From: DATMBF01 sp035559595
Lineage (GTDB): Bacteria > Bacteroidota > Ignavibacteria > UBA10030
Length of the DNA stretch: 7,754 bases
Direction of reading: 5' to 3'
Assembly (NCBI GenBank): GCA_035559595.1
Contig: DATMBF010000027.1
Location: 1 to 7,754, forward strand
Below the pieces are notes generated by a model, which did not search any database, was not told the origin of the DNA, and saw nothing but the letters and a program-made list of their open reading frames with translations. This document shows, piece by piece, positions 1 to 5,145 of this stretch (within the stretch, counting starts at the first letter, position 1; each line of letters opens with the position of its first letter). A program made the translations under genes and the position numbers.

Positions 1-1
1 G

Positions 2-235
2 ACCGGTAATGCAGCGGAGTGGACGCAAGGAGTATTCGTTCCATTTCACAGAAACCGACCGTATCGCGATGACGAGCGCAATCGTGACGACACACCGGGT
101 TTACGGGTTGCGCGAGGCGGTTCGTGGTACAGCGCCGCCACCTCCTATCTGTACATTCCATATCGCGATGCCTTTCAGCCAGAACACAGCAGCCAGGAGA
201 CGGGCTTCCGGGTTGTGGTGCGACGATTGCCATAG
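2..235 (+). CDS. C-terminal fragment of a formylglycine-generating enzyme (SUMF1/FGE-sulfatase) family protein
   Basis: The frame is open from base 2 to a TAG at 233-235 and gives 77 residues; the gene begins left of the window. The translation has the landmarks of the FGE-sulfatase fold's C-terminal end: a GNAAEWT segment (family usually GNVWEWT) at residues 2-8, RVARGGSW at 35-42, an arginine-containing stretch (YIPYRDAF) at 51-58, and the closing GFRVVV at 69-74. Family members include true sulfatase-maturing formylglycine-generating enzymes and many other proteins with this domain, including EgtB-like and PvdO-like proteins, so the reaction cannot be fixed. The active-site cysteines of true FGE would lie partly upstream, and this fragment contains no cysteine at all, which argues against a canonical cysteine-dependent FGE. 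The next gene on the same strand starts 178 bases later. Family call is confident; function is open. Confidence 0.85.
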   Translation, partial: TGNAAEWTQGVFVPFHRNRPYRDDERNRDDTPGLRVARGGSWYSAATSYLYIPYRDAFQPEHSSQETGFRVVVRRLP

Positions 236-348
236 ACAGGATAGGGGCTGTCGATTCGCAGAAATGGGAAAAGGATTAATCAATCCAGCCAAAAATCCGA
301 ATTCTTCAGAAATCCAACTTGAGGCACAGGAATTGAAACCCAGGAGGT

Positions 349-388
349 GCTGACTAGCCTTCGGCTGATGCGCTGAACGGCTGTCAGC
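349..388 (+). other. Stem-loop upstream of the membrane-protein gene
   Basis: GCTGAC (349-354) and AGCC (356-359) pair with GGCT (379-382) and GTCAGC (383-388). This gives ten base pairs with one bulged T at 355 and a 19-base loop. No run of T follows, so it is not a classical intrinsic terminator. It sits 25 bases before the start of the 414 gene and could be a weak terminator for the upstream gene, a processing or stability element, or chance. Confidence 0.35.
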
Positions 389-413
389 TAAACGCTTATG
401 AAGGAGATCCACG

Positions 414-1097
414 ATGGAACGCAAACTCGAAAAGACCAACTCGTTCTTCAATATCCCATTACGCTTGCAGAGCAGAATACTCATCTTTCTTGGGGTACTG
501 TTTGTCCTCCCCGCCCTCGTTCTTCCGCTCTGGGAGATGCGGATTCACACAGGCGAATTCCCCGACGGTTTGAGTTTAAAGATCTTCGCTTCGAAATTCG
601 AGGGGGCTGTTGTGGGTAACCGTGAGGATATTTTGGAGATCAACGCCCTCAATCATTTCATCGGAATGCGATCGTTGGAGGAAGAGGATTTTGTCGAGTT
701 CAGATGGATGCCGTTTGCGCTCGGGATTGTGATTCTCCTCGGTTTGCGCGTGATTGTCTTTGGCACAATGGCGAAGCTGATAGACCTGTTCGTGTTTTAT
801 GCCTATTTCGGACTTTTCGCCCTGTGGAGTTTCTACGAAAAGCTGTACGCCTACGGCCACAATCTGAACCCGTATGCTGTCCTCAAGGTTGCTCCATTCA
901 CGCCGCCGATGTTCGGGCATGAGAAGGTGGGGAACTTCGACCTCTACGGAGCTCCGGAAATTGGTTCGTACTTCCTCTTGCTCGTTCCCTTTCTTCTTGC
1001 TGGCGCCATCTGTATTTCCTATCGAGCATGGCGAAGAGCCAACCTCCCCTCGAGGGATTATGTCAGTGGAGGGAGCATAAAGAGAGACGCCGGGTAA
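414..1097 (+). CDS. Four-helix integral membrane protein of unknown function
   Basis: The product has 227 residues. The start is set by AAGGAG at 400-405, eight bases before the ATG. Predicted membrane segments lie at about residues 21-40, 99-116, 122-143 and 184-203. A hydrophilic loop of about 58 residues separates the first two and carries an EINALNHFIGM motif (75-85). The 144-183 loop holds NPYAVLKVAPFTPP (152-165) and two histidines (149, 169). There are no CxxCH motifs; the single cysteine is at 200. I do not recognise a named family with certainty. The LNHFIGM-type loop recalls small membrane proteins next to nitrous-oxide-reductase (clade II nos) and cytochrome clusters, but that is memory-based inference. 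The gene is 260 bases upstream of nrfA on the same strand, so a role in nitrogen-oxide respiration or copper/heme handling is plausible but unproven. Confidence 0.8.
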   Translation: MERKLEKTNSFFNIPLRLQSRILIFLGVLFVLPALVLPLWEMRIHTGEFPDGLSLKIFASKFEGAVVGNREDILEINALNHFIGMRSLEEEDFVEFRWMPFALGIVILLGLRVIVFGTMAKLIDLFVFYAYFGLFALWSFYEKLYAYGHNLNPYAVLKVAPFTPPMFGHEKVGNFDLYGAPEIGSYFLLLVPFLLAGAICISYRAWRRANLPSRDYVSGGSIKRDAG

Positions 1098-1357
1098 GAT
1101 GTCCACAGCAAGAAGAATGAGCTTTTCCATAACTCCGATTCAAGAGTGATCGAGTAAGCATGTCGATACGATAGGGGGAAAACGGTGGAAAGTCAGGGGG
1201 AAAAGAACGTTGCGAACCTCCCTCGGAAGCAAGACTCACCGTCGAGACCCCAAAGCCGGAACAAAGATCCTGCCCGCCAAATTCTCGTTTTTCCCGTGCA
1301 TCTTACCCACCTCCTTTTTAACTTCTACCAGGTTCTCGCCATCAAAAGGAGGAAAAC
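1098..1357. other. Intergenic region before nrfA, no gene seen
   Basis: The 260 bases hold no coding frame with support. Two direct copies of GGGGGAAAA (1174-1182 and 1196-1204) start 22 bases apart, about two helical turns. A short inverted repeat ATCGA/TCGAT lies at 1149-1153 and 1163-1167. No FNR-type TTGAT-N4-ATCAA box and no convincing promoter hexamers were found by eye. The nrfA promoter is presumably here. Confidence 0.4.
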
Positions 1358-2674
1358 ATGGCTTTTGGCAAACAGAAGTGGTTTGTCTTTTCCACAAGTA
1401 TCCTTCTCACCATCCTTGTCGTTGCTCTCCTGATCAATATCTTCGAGCGCCAGCAAGAAGCGAGGCTCACGTATCTGAGAATCGTTGATATTCCCCCGGG
1501 CGAGCCGGATCCCGAGAAATGGAAGTCGAACTTCCCACGGGAATATGACGCCTATATGAAGACTGTCCGCACAAGCGAGATGATCCAGTACAGTACATGG
1601 GGACGCTATGGCGGCTCGGAGGCATTCTCGAAACTCGATAGGCATCCCGATTACCGTCGCATGTTTGCCGGTTACGCCTTCTCGGTGGAATACAACGAAG
1701 AGCGTGGGCACATGCGCGCACTGGAGGATATGTTGAAGGTCAAGCGTCTTGGCGACGAGAAACCGGGAACGTGCATGACATGCAAGAGTGCTCAAGTGCC
1801 GAAGTTCATCGAAGAGCACGGAGCCGAGACATTCTACAAGACTTCCGTCAAAGAGCTTGTGGCAAACCATGGATTCAAGCACGCGATCACCTGTGCGGAT
1901 TGCCACGACGCGCAAACAATGGGGCTTCAAGTGACGCGTATTGCTTTCAAAGAAGCAATGGCGAAACGGGGTGTTGATCTCGCGAACGCGACGCGACAGG
2001 AGATGCGATCGTATGTTTGCGGGCAGTGTCATGCGGAGTACTACTTCAAGGGACCTGGGAAGTATCTTGTTTTCCCTTGGGAGAACGGAATGCACATCGA
2101 TAGCATCGATGCTTATTATGAGAAGATCGGATTTTCGGATTGGGCACACGCCGAATCGAAAGCACCAATGATCAAAATGCAGCACCCGGAGTTTGAGGTT
2201 TGGTCGAGCGGCATTCACGCGCGCGCCGGGGTAAGCTGCGCGGATTGCCACATGCCCTACCGACGTGAGGGAGCGATTAAAGTCACTGACCATTGGATTC
2301 GTACGCCGCTCGTGAACCTGACAAACGCCTGTCTGACCTGCCACCGCCAGAGTGAACAGGAGATGCGTGAGCGGGTTCTCCAGATCCAAGACCGTACGTA
2401 TGCACTTCTGACAAGGGCGGAGAAGGCAATCATCTCGGCCATCGACGGGATCACGATGGCCATGCAGGCAGGGGCAAGCGATGAGCAACTGAGAAGCGCG
2501 CGACAGTTGCACCGCAAAGCGCAGATGCGATGGGACTTCGTAAGTGCGGAAAACAGTATGGGCTTCCATAGCCCGCAAGAGATTGCCCGCATGCTGGGAG
2601 ATGCAATCGACTACGCCCGCCAGGCGGAGTTGGCGGCTTACAAGGCGCTGGTCGCCAGACGAATAACGCGGTAA
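1358..2674 (+). CDS. nrfA: Ammonia-forming cytochrome c nitrite reductase, pentaheme catalytic subunit NrfA
   Basis: The 438-residue product reduces nitrite to ammonium with six electrons in the periplasm. It carries the diagnostic lysine-ligated heme motif CMTCK (139-143) plus four CxxCH motifs: CADCH (179-183), CGQCH (221-225), CADCH (294-298) and CLTCH (325-329). By motif alignment with E. coli NrfA, the active-site Arg, Tyr and His are R116 (YNEERGHM), Y228 (CHAEYYF) and H287 (SGIHARA). The calcium-site Lys/Gln pair corresponds to K273 and Q275 in KMQHPE, so this looks like a calcium-containing NrfA. Residues 8-28 form a hydrophobic helix without a clear signal-peptidase site, so the protein may stay membrane-anchored. 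It is shorter than E. coli NrfA (about 478), mainly at the C-terminus. The start is supported by AAGGAGG at 1346-1352. nrfH follows 83 bases downstream. No heme-lyase or maturation gene is in view. Confidence 0.97.
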   Translation: MAFGKQKWFVFSTSILLTILVVALLINIFERQQEARLTYLRIVDIPPGEPDPEKWKSNFPREYDAYMKTVRTSEMIQYSTWGRYGGSEAFSKLDRHPDYRRMFAGYAFSVEYNEERGHMRALEDMLKVKRLGDEKPGTCMTCKSAQVPKFIEEHGAETFYKTSVKELVANHGFKHAITCADCHDAQTMGLQVTRIAFKEAMAKRGVDLANATRQEMRSYVCGQCHAEYYFKGPGKYLVFPWENGMHIDSIDAYYEKIGFSDWAHAESKAPMIKMQHPEFEVWSSGIHARAGVSCADCHMPYRREGAIKVTDHWIRTPLVNLTNACLTCHRQSEQEMRERVLQIQDRTYALLTRAEKAIISAIDGITMAMQAGASDEQLRSARQLHRKAQMRWDFVSAENSMGFHSPQEIARMLGDAIDYARQAELAAYKALVARRITR

Positions 2675-2696
2675 GCGATTCTAACATCTTTTTTGT

Positions 2697-2741
2697 AAAC
2701 GCAGAGACGAGGAGATCGCCGAGAACCGCAGAGAAAAAAAA
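2697..2741 (+). repeat. Degenerate CGCAGAGA-type intergenic repeat between nrfA and nrfH
   Basis: Four imperfect units of 8-10 bases follow each other: CGCAGAGA (2700-2707), CGAGGAGAT (2708-2716), CGCCGAGAAC (2717-2726) and CGCAGAGAAA (2727-2736), ending in a run of A. This purine-rich pattern resembles a dispersed intergenic repeat (CGCAGAGACGCAGAG-like) that I recall from many environmental bacterial genomes. It fills most of the 83-base nrfA-nrfH gap. Its copy number in this genome cannot be judged here. Confidence 0.65.
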
Positions 2742-2757
2742 CAGAACTCTATCGATC

Positions 2758-3204
2758 ATGACTTTCCAAACTCTTGGAAGATATGCGCTGATTGTGTTAC
2801 CGGCAATCCTCATTGGACTCAGTGGCTACACTTTTTACTACGCAAAGGGATATTCCTACTTTCTGGATGATCCGAAGGCCTGCGTGAACTGCCACGTGAT
2901 GCGGGAGAACTACATCGCATGGGAAGTCTCGAGCCACCGCTCAGTAAGCTGCAACGGTTGCCATGTTCCCCACCACCCGATCAGCAAGTGGTACGTGAAA
3001 GCGGAAAACGGATTCCGGCATTCGTATGTGTTTACGTTCGAGAATCCGCAGGTCTTCCGGTTAGCTTCGATCGGCGAACGAACCGTGGAGGCAAACTGCA
3101 TTCGTTGTCACCAACCGGTGCTCAGCGGAATCTTCCATGGCGGAGAGCAGGAGGGGCGCCAACGTTGCTTCGACTGCCACCGGGGAGTGGGGCACGCGTT
3201 TTAA
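2758..3204 (+). CDS. nrfH: Tetraheme quinol dehydrogenase NrfH (NapC/NirT family)
   Basis: The 148-residue protein anchors and feeds NrfA, taking electrons from menaquinol at the periplasmic face. An N-terminal membrane helix (about 8-28) is followed by four CxxCH motifs: CVNCH (42-46), CNGCH (65-69), CIRCH (114-118) and CFDCH (137-141). The CxxCHxM arrangement around heme 1 (M48) is the NrfH hallmark, where methionine serves as the axial ligand. YIAWEVSSH (52-60) and the CHVPHHP segment also match NapC/NrfH proteins. Length is normal for NrfH. The usual order is nrfH then nrfA; here it is reversed. No Shine-Dalgarno sequence is visible before the ATG, which is preceded by A-rich sequence after the repeat; no alternative in-frame start codon was found in the gap. 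Confidence 0.95.
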   Translation: MTFQTLGRYALIVLPAILIGLSGYTFYYAKGYSYFLDDPKACVNCHVMRENYIAWEVSSHRSVSCNGCHVPHHPISKWYVKAENGFRHSYVFTFENPQVFRLASIGERTVEANCIRCHQPVLSGIFHGGEQEGRQRCFDCHRGVGHAF

Positions 3205-3249
3205 ACCGCTCGGCGCATTGATCGACAATTGCCGGATAAGTCGGTACAC

Positions 3250-3711
3250 CTACGGCATTGCCAACGCTGCTTCTTCTGCCTCCGGCGCATGAGCAACAAT
3301 CCTGTAGCTATGCGTGATGTTCACGCTTGCCCGAAGCATCGCGGAAACCGAGCAATATTTCGTCGTTGAAAGCTCGATTGCCCGCTCCACGTCCTTGGGG
3401 TTAATATCGTTGCCAAAAAAGACGTACTCGACGTGAATATCCGTGAACACCTGAGGGTGCTCCTCGCGGACAGTTCCCGTCAGGCGAACCTCAAACCCTT
3501 CCAGGGGCACCCGTTTTTTCTTAAGGATGGCTGCGACGTCGCTTGCCGTGCAGCCCCCGAGTGCCATTAACAGCAACTCTTTTGGGCGAGAGCCTGCGTC
3601 ACTTCCGCCGAGATGTTCTGGCCCGTCCATCACAACCCAGTGGTTGGAGTCGGCTTTTGCAGCGAAGGTAATACCGTTGATTTGTTTTACGATTGCTCTT
3701 TTCGTTGTCAT
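3250..3711 (-). CDS. OsmC/Ohr-family thiol-dependent peroxidase-like protein
   Basis: The 153-residue protein matches OsmC-family proteins in length and layout. It has the helix motif SRPKELLLMALGGCT (41-55) with the first conserved cysteine C54, and the second at C120 in KYCSVSAML. These two cysteines form the peroxidatic/resolving pair in OsmC and Ohr. R42 and E45 occupy positions where family members stabilise the reactive thiolate. The sequence is closer to the YhfA-like OsmC subgroup than to Ohr, so the substrate (organic hydroperoxide, persulfide or another electrophile) is not settled. It is the last of three minus-strand genes, six bases after the stop of the zinc-finger gene, and converges on nrfH with a 45-base gap. 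No clear Shine-Dalgarno site is seen, so translation may be coupled to the upstream gene. Confidence 0.92.
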   Translation of the reverse strand: MTTKRAIVKQINGITFAAKADSNHWVVMDGPEHLGGSDAGSRPKELLLMALGGCTASDVAAILKKKRVPLEGFEVRLTGTVREEHPQVFTDIHVEYVFFGNDINPKDVERAIELSTTKYCSVSAMLRASVNITHSYRIVAHAPEAEEAALAMP

Positions 3712-3717
3712 AGTGTG

Positions 3718-3960
3718 CTATGTTCCGAGTTTGAGAATGGCATGAAGCTTTTTTCTAACCTTGTTGGGAATACGCGGGTCAGGATACTCGCGGTACAAGC
3801 GAACAGTTTTTCTGAGACTGTCCAAATACGCCGTACAGTTTGGACAATCGTGGAGATGTTCTCGGAGCTTCCGGTGCTCGGCTTTACTCAGTCGATAATC
3901 GAGATGCTCCTGGACATCCTTTGCTACTTCACCACACTTCACGCATTTCCTGTGTTTCAT
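3718..3960 (-). CDS. Small zinc-finger (anti-sigma ZAS/zf-HC2-like) protein
   Basis: The 80-residue protein contains H35-x3-C39-x2-C42 after a helix of the form EHLDYRLSKAEHRKLREHL, the pattern of zinc-binding anti-sigma (ZAS/zf-HC2) domains. An extra CxxC pair (C6, C9) sits at the N-terminus, giving enough ligands for a zinc site with H19 or H35. The C-terminal half is basic. There is no membrane helix and no sigma-factor gene in the window, so its partner is unknown. It could be a soluble redox-sensitive zinc anti-sigma factor or another small zinc protein. It lies 19 bases after the DUF2892 gene and 6 before the OsmC gene, so the three are probably cotranscribed. No strong ribosome binding site is visible. 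Confidence 0.8.
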   Translation of the reverse strand: MKHRKCVKCGEVAKDVQEHLDYRLSKAEHRKLREHLHDCPNCTAYLDSLRKTVRLYREYPDPRIPNKVRKKLHAILKLGT

Positions 3961-3979
3961 ACTTTTGGGAAAATGCCCT

Positions 3980-4180
3980 TTAGGCTTTTTTCGTAGAGAA
4001 CATGAACGGTCGGTACAGCGGGCAGAAGCCGACCGACGCCGTGAAAAGAAACATCGCCGCCAACAGCACTAGGACAATAGCCGCCGTTCCGGAAATGACG
4101 CCCGTGAAATAAAGTCCTCCGATAAAAAGTGCTGTAACGATTCTGATCATTCGATCTGTCAATCCCATATTCTGTTTCAT
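3980..4180 (-). CDS. DUF2892 / YgaP-transmembrane-domain-like small membrane protein
   Basis: The 66-residue product has the DUF2892 layout: a short N-terminus with MGLTDRMIRI, then two membrane helices (about residues 15-30 and 33-48), then a GFCPLYRPF motif near the end. The G-x-CP-LY motif is typical of this family, which also forms the membrane part of YgaP-type rhodanese proteins linked to sulfur handling. Function is not established for stand-alone members. An upstream ATG at 4198 would add six residues, but AGGAG at 4187-4191 sits six bases before the ATG at 4180, so the shorter form is preferred. It is the first gene of the minus-strand trio with the zinc-finger and OsmC genes. Confidence 0.85.
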   Translation of the reverse strand: MKQNMGLTDRMIRIVTALFIGGLYFTGVISGTAAIVLVLLAAMFLFTASVGFCPLYRPFMFSTKKA

Positions 4181-4186
4181 TGGTCT

Positions 4187-4191
4187 CTCCT
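4187..4191 (-). promoter_or_regulatory. Ribosome binding site deciding the DUF2892 start
   Basis: AGGAG on the minus strand lies six bases before the ATG at 4180 and inside the reading frame of the longer candidate start at 4198, which favours the shorter protein. Confidence 0.7.
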
Positions 4192-4285
4192 GGTTCATGT
4201 GTGAAATTGTCAGTACCGCTCACTTCATGAGATGCAGGAGAAGAGAAAAAAGGTTCAGGCGATCGTAGAGTCATAGAGGTGCTCG

Positions 4286-4298
4286 TGCAAATATTGCA
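4286..4298. promoter_or_regulatory. Interrupted palindrome TGCAA-ATA-TTGCA
   Basis: A perfect 5+5 inverted repeat around a three-base centre lies 106 bases upstream of the DUF2892 start. It has the size of a dimeric repressor operator and may belong to the promoter region of the minus-strand trio. No known regulator is assigned. Confidence 0.3.
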
Positions 4299-4328
4299 TT
4301 TCCCGCCAGACTGACTCTGTCGGGCTGG

Positions 4329-4381
4329 CTACGGAGTGGCGGAGATTCAGAGAATCGCATGCGTTTCTCATCGTTCCGTAG
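4329..4381. other. Nested palindromic hairpin in the intergenic region
   Basis: The outer arms CTACGGA (4329-4335) and TCCGTAG (4375-4381) are perfect complements. Inside them is a 20-base palindrome (4350-4369) with arms GAGAA and TTCTC around the self-complementary CGCATGCG, with one mismatched base pair. A third short inverted repeat, GATTC-AGA-GAATC (4344-4356), overlaps it. No T-run follows on either strand. It could be an operator, the remnant terminator of the decayed minus-strand gene ending at 4417, or a structured RNA. Confidence 0.4.
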
Positions 4382-4416
4382 GGAAGCAATATCGGTCGCG
4401 GGCTTAGCACATTTGA

Positions 4417-4611
4417 TCAACGCGCCGTCGTGAATCCCATCTTTTCGTTGAGTCCTCTCAAGGTTTCACGGTCATTTCTCTCAAAATCGGCAAGAAGAGT
4501 GCCAACGGTGTGGGGACCGTTGAAAAAGCAGACCTCAATCGGTCAGTTCCAATCGTTGAGAAGAACGAGGCCTGTTTTTTTCCCAATCGTGCAAAAGTCG
4601 GCTCGAATGCT
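4417..4611 (-). pseudogene. Decayed protein-coding fragment with an in-frame TGA
   Basis: On the minus strand, 65 codons from 4611 to the stop at 4417-4419 read as protein-like sequence with one internal TGA (4543-4545) and no start codon. Before the stop it reads ADFCTIGKKTGLVLLNDWN; after it, PIEVCFFNGPHTVGTLLADF, then a charged helix ending in a GLNEKMGF-type segment. Both halves stay in the same frame and have the amino-acid balance of a real protein, unlike the arginine/serine-rich frame on the opposite strand. A single C-to-T change (CGA arginine to TGA) could explain the stop. The 5' end is lost where the MerR promoter region begins. I do not recognise the family. A recoded TGA is unlikely. 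Moderate-to-low confidence. Confidence 0.4.
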
Positions 4612-4630
4612 TTAGACTTTCCTGTTAATC

Positions 4631-4677
4631 CCAAGTGGTATGTAACTTGCTATATCCAATTGTGAAGTTCCACTTGG
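4631..4677 (+). promoter_or_regulatory. Inverted repeat overlapping the MerR ribosome binding site (candidate operator)
   Basis: CCAAGTGG (4631-4638) and CCACTTGG (4670-4677) are perfect inverted copies, with a second nearly concentric pair AACTT (4644-4648) and AAGTT (4665-4669) inside. The right arm runs into the Shine-Dalgarno GGAG (4676-4679) of the MerR gene. Binding of a dimer here, or folding of the mRNA, could block translation or transcription, suggesting autoregulation. The arms lie too close to the start codon for a usual MerR operator between -35 and -10 elements. Confidence 0.45.
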
Positions 4678-4684
4678 AGTAGCC

Positions 4685-5131
4685 ATGCAAGCTTTTGATG
4701 ATCCAGACCAGCCGGTTTTCTCCATCAGTACTGCAGCTCAACTTCTGCATGTTTCTGTGCAAACACTGCGGTTGTATGAGGCTGAGGGATTGATCCTTCC
4801 AGCGCGATCGAACGGGAACCAACGCAAGTATTCTCGGAACGACCTTGAGCGTCTCCGTTGTCTCCGAGAGGCGCTTCAGGAACAGAAGCTTACAATCCCT
4901 GCCATCAAACGAATCATCTCGTTGATTCCTTGCTGGGATATTGTGGGATGCACTGAAAACGACAGACGCAGTTGCCCTGCTTACCTGGGACACGAGAAGC
5001 CATGCTGGTCTTACACGCATACCGATAGCATTTGCGCATCGCTGGAGTGTCGCGGATGTCCGGTGTATCGGCTTGCATCCAACTGCGATCAAATCAAATC
5101 CAGCATTATTCAGAGCACGCTTCGGCGGTAA
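4685..5131 (+). CDS. MerR-family transcriptional regulator with C-terminal cysteine-rich two-CW domain
   Basis: The 148-residue protein begins with a MerR winged helix-turn-helix (residues 11-57: FSISTAAQLL, TLRLYEAEGLI, RKYSRNDLERL). A short helical linker (58-80) follows, shorter than the long coiled coil of classical MerR proteins. The C-terminal third is rich in cysteine: C83, C89, C97, C107, C117, C122, C125 and C134. CW pairs at 83-84 and 107-108, CPAY at 97-100 and CRGCPVY at 122-128 match the two-CW domain found in signalling proteins. Eight cysteines suggest an iron-sulfur cluster, zinc or reactive-thiol sensor; which one is inference. Start: GGAG at 4676-4679. It is followed after 14 bases by the DsrE2 gene, so it probably controls its own operon. 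Confidence 0.9.
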   Translation: MQAFDDPDQPVFSISTAAQLLHVSVQTLRLYEAEGLILPARSNGNQRKYSRNDLERLRCLREALQEQKLTIPAIKRIISLIPCWDIVGCTENDRRSCPAYLGHEKPCWSYTHTDSICASLECRGCPVYRLASNCDQIKSSIIQSTLRR

Positions 5132-5145
5132 GGAGGTAAAGTACA

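Larger units (their letters stand above)
4181..4684. other. Divergent intergenic stretch without an intact gene
   Basis: These 504 bases separate the minus-strand trio from the plus-strand MerR operon and should carry both promoters. They contain the interrupted palindrome at 4286-4298, the nested hairpin at 4329-4381, the decayed coding fragment at 4417-4611 and the inverted repeat at 4631-4677. No intact gene, tRNA or recognisable mobile element was seen. Confidence 0.6.

Noticed and set aside
9..353. Plus-strand open frame starting at base 9
   Set aside because: Another frame of the same DNA encodes the clear FGE-family C-terminus ending at 235; the sequence of this frame is proline/arginine-rich and featureless.
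101..484. Minus-strand open frame at the left end
   Set aside because: It overlaps the FGE fragment and the start of the 414 gene, with no domain or start signal.
1325..2578. Long open frame antisense to nrfA on the minus strand
   Set aside because: It mirrors a certain NrfA gene, has no ribosome binding site and no recognisable domain; its arginine/histidine/cysteine-rich composition is that of an antisense reading.
3205..3249. Weak inverted repeats (ACCG/CGGT and GGC/GCC) between the convergent nrfH and OsmC genes as a bidirectional terminator
   Set aside because: Arms are only 3-4 bases, interrupted, and no T-run follows on either strand.
4543..4545. Selenocysteine reading of the in-frame TGA in the decayed fragment
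   Set aside because: No start codon, no obvious SECIS-like hairpin directly after the TGA and no known selenoprotein context; a nonsense mutation is simpler.
4430..4615. Plus-strand open frame of 61 residues before the MerR gene
   Set aside because: It is basic, serine/arginine-rich and lacks a Shine-Dalgarno site; the opposite strand reads more like a former protein.
4612..4656. Possible promoter elements for the MerR operon (TTAGAC, TATGTA, TATATC)
   Set aside because: Matches to -35 and -10 hexamers are poor and spacing is off; no single promoter could be supported.
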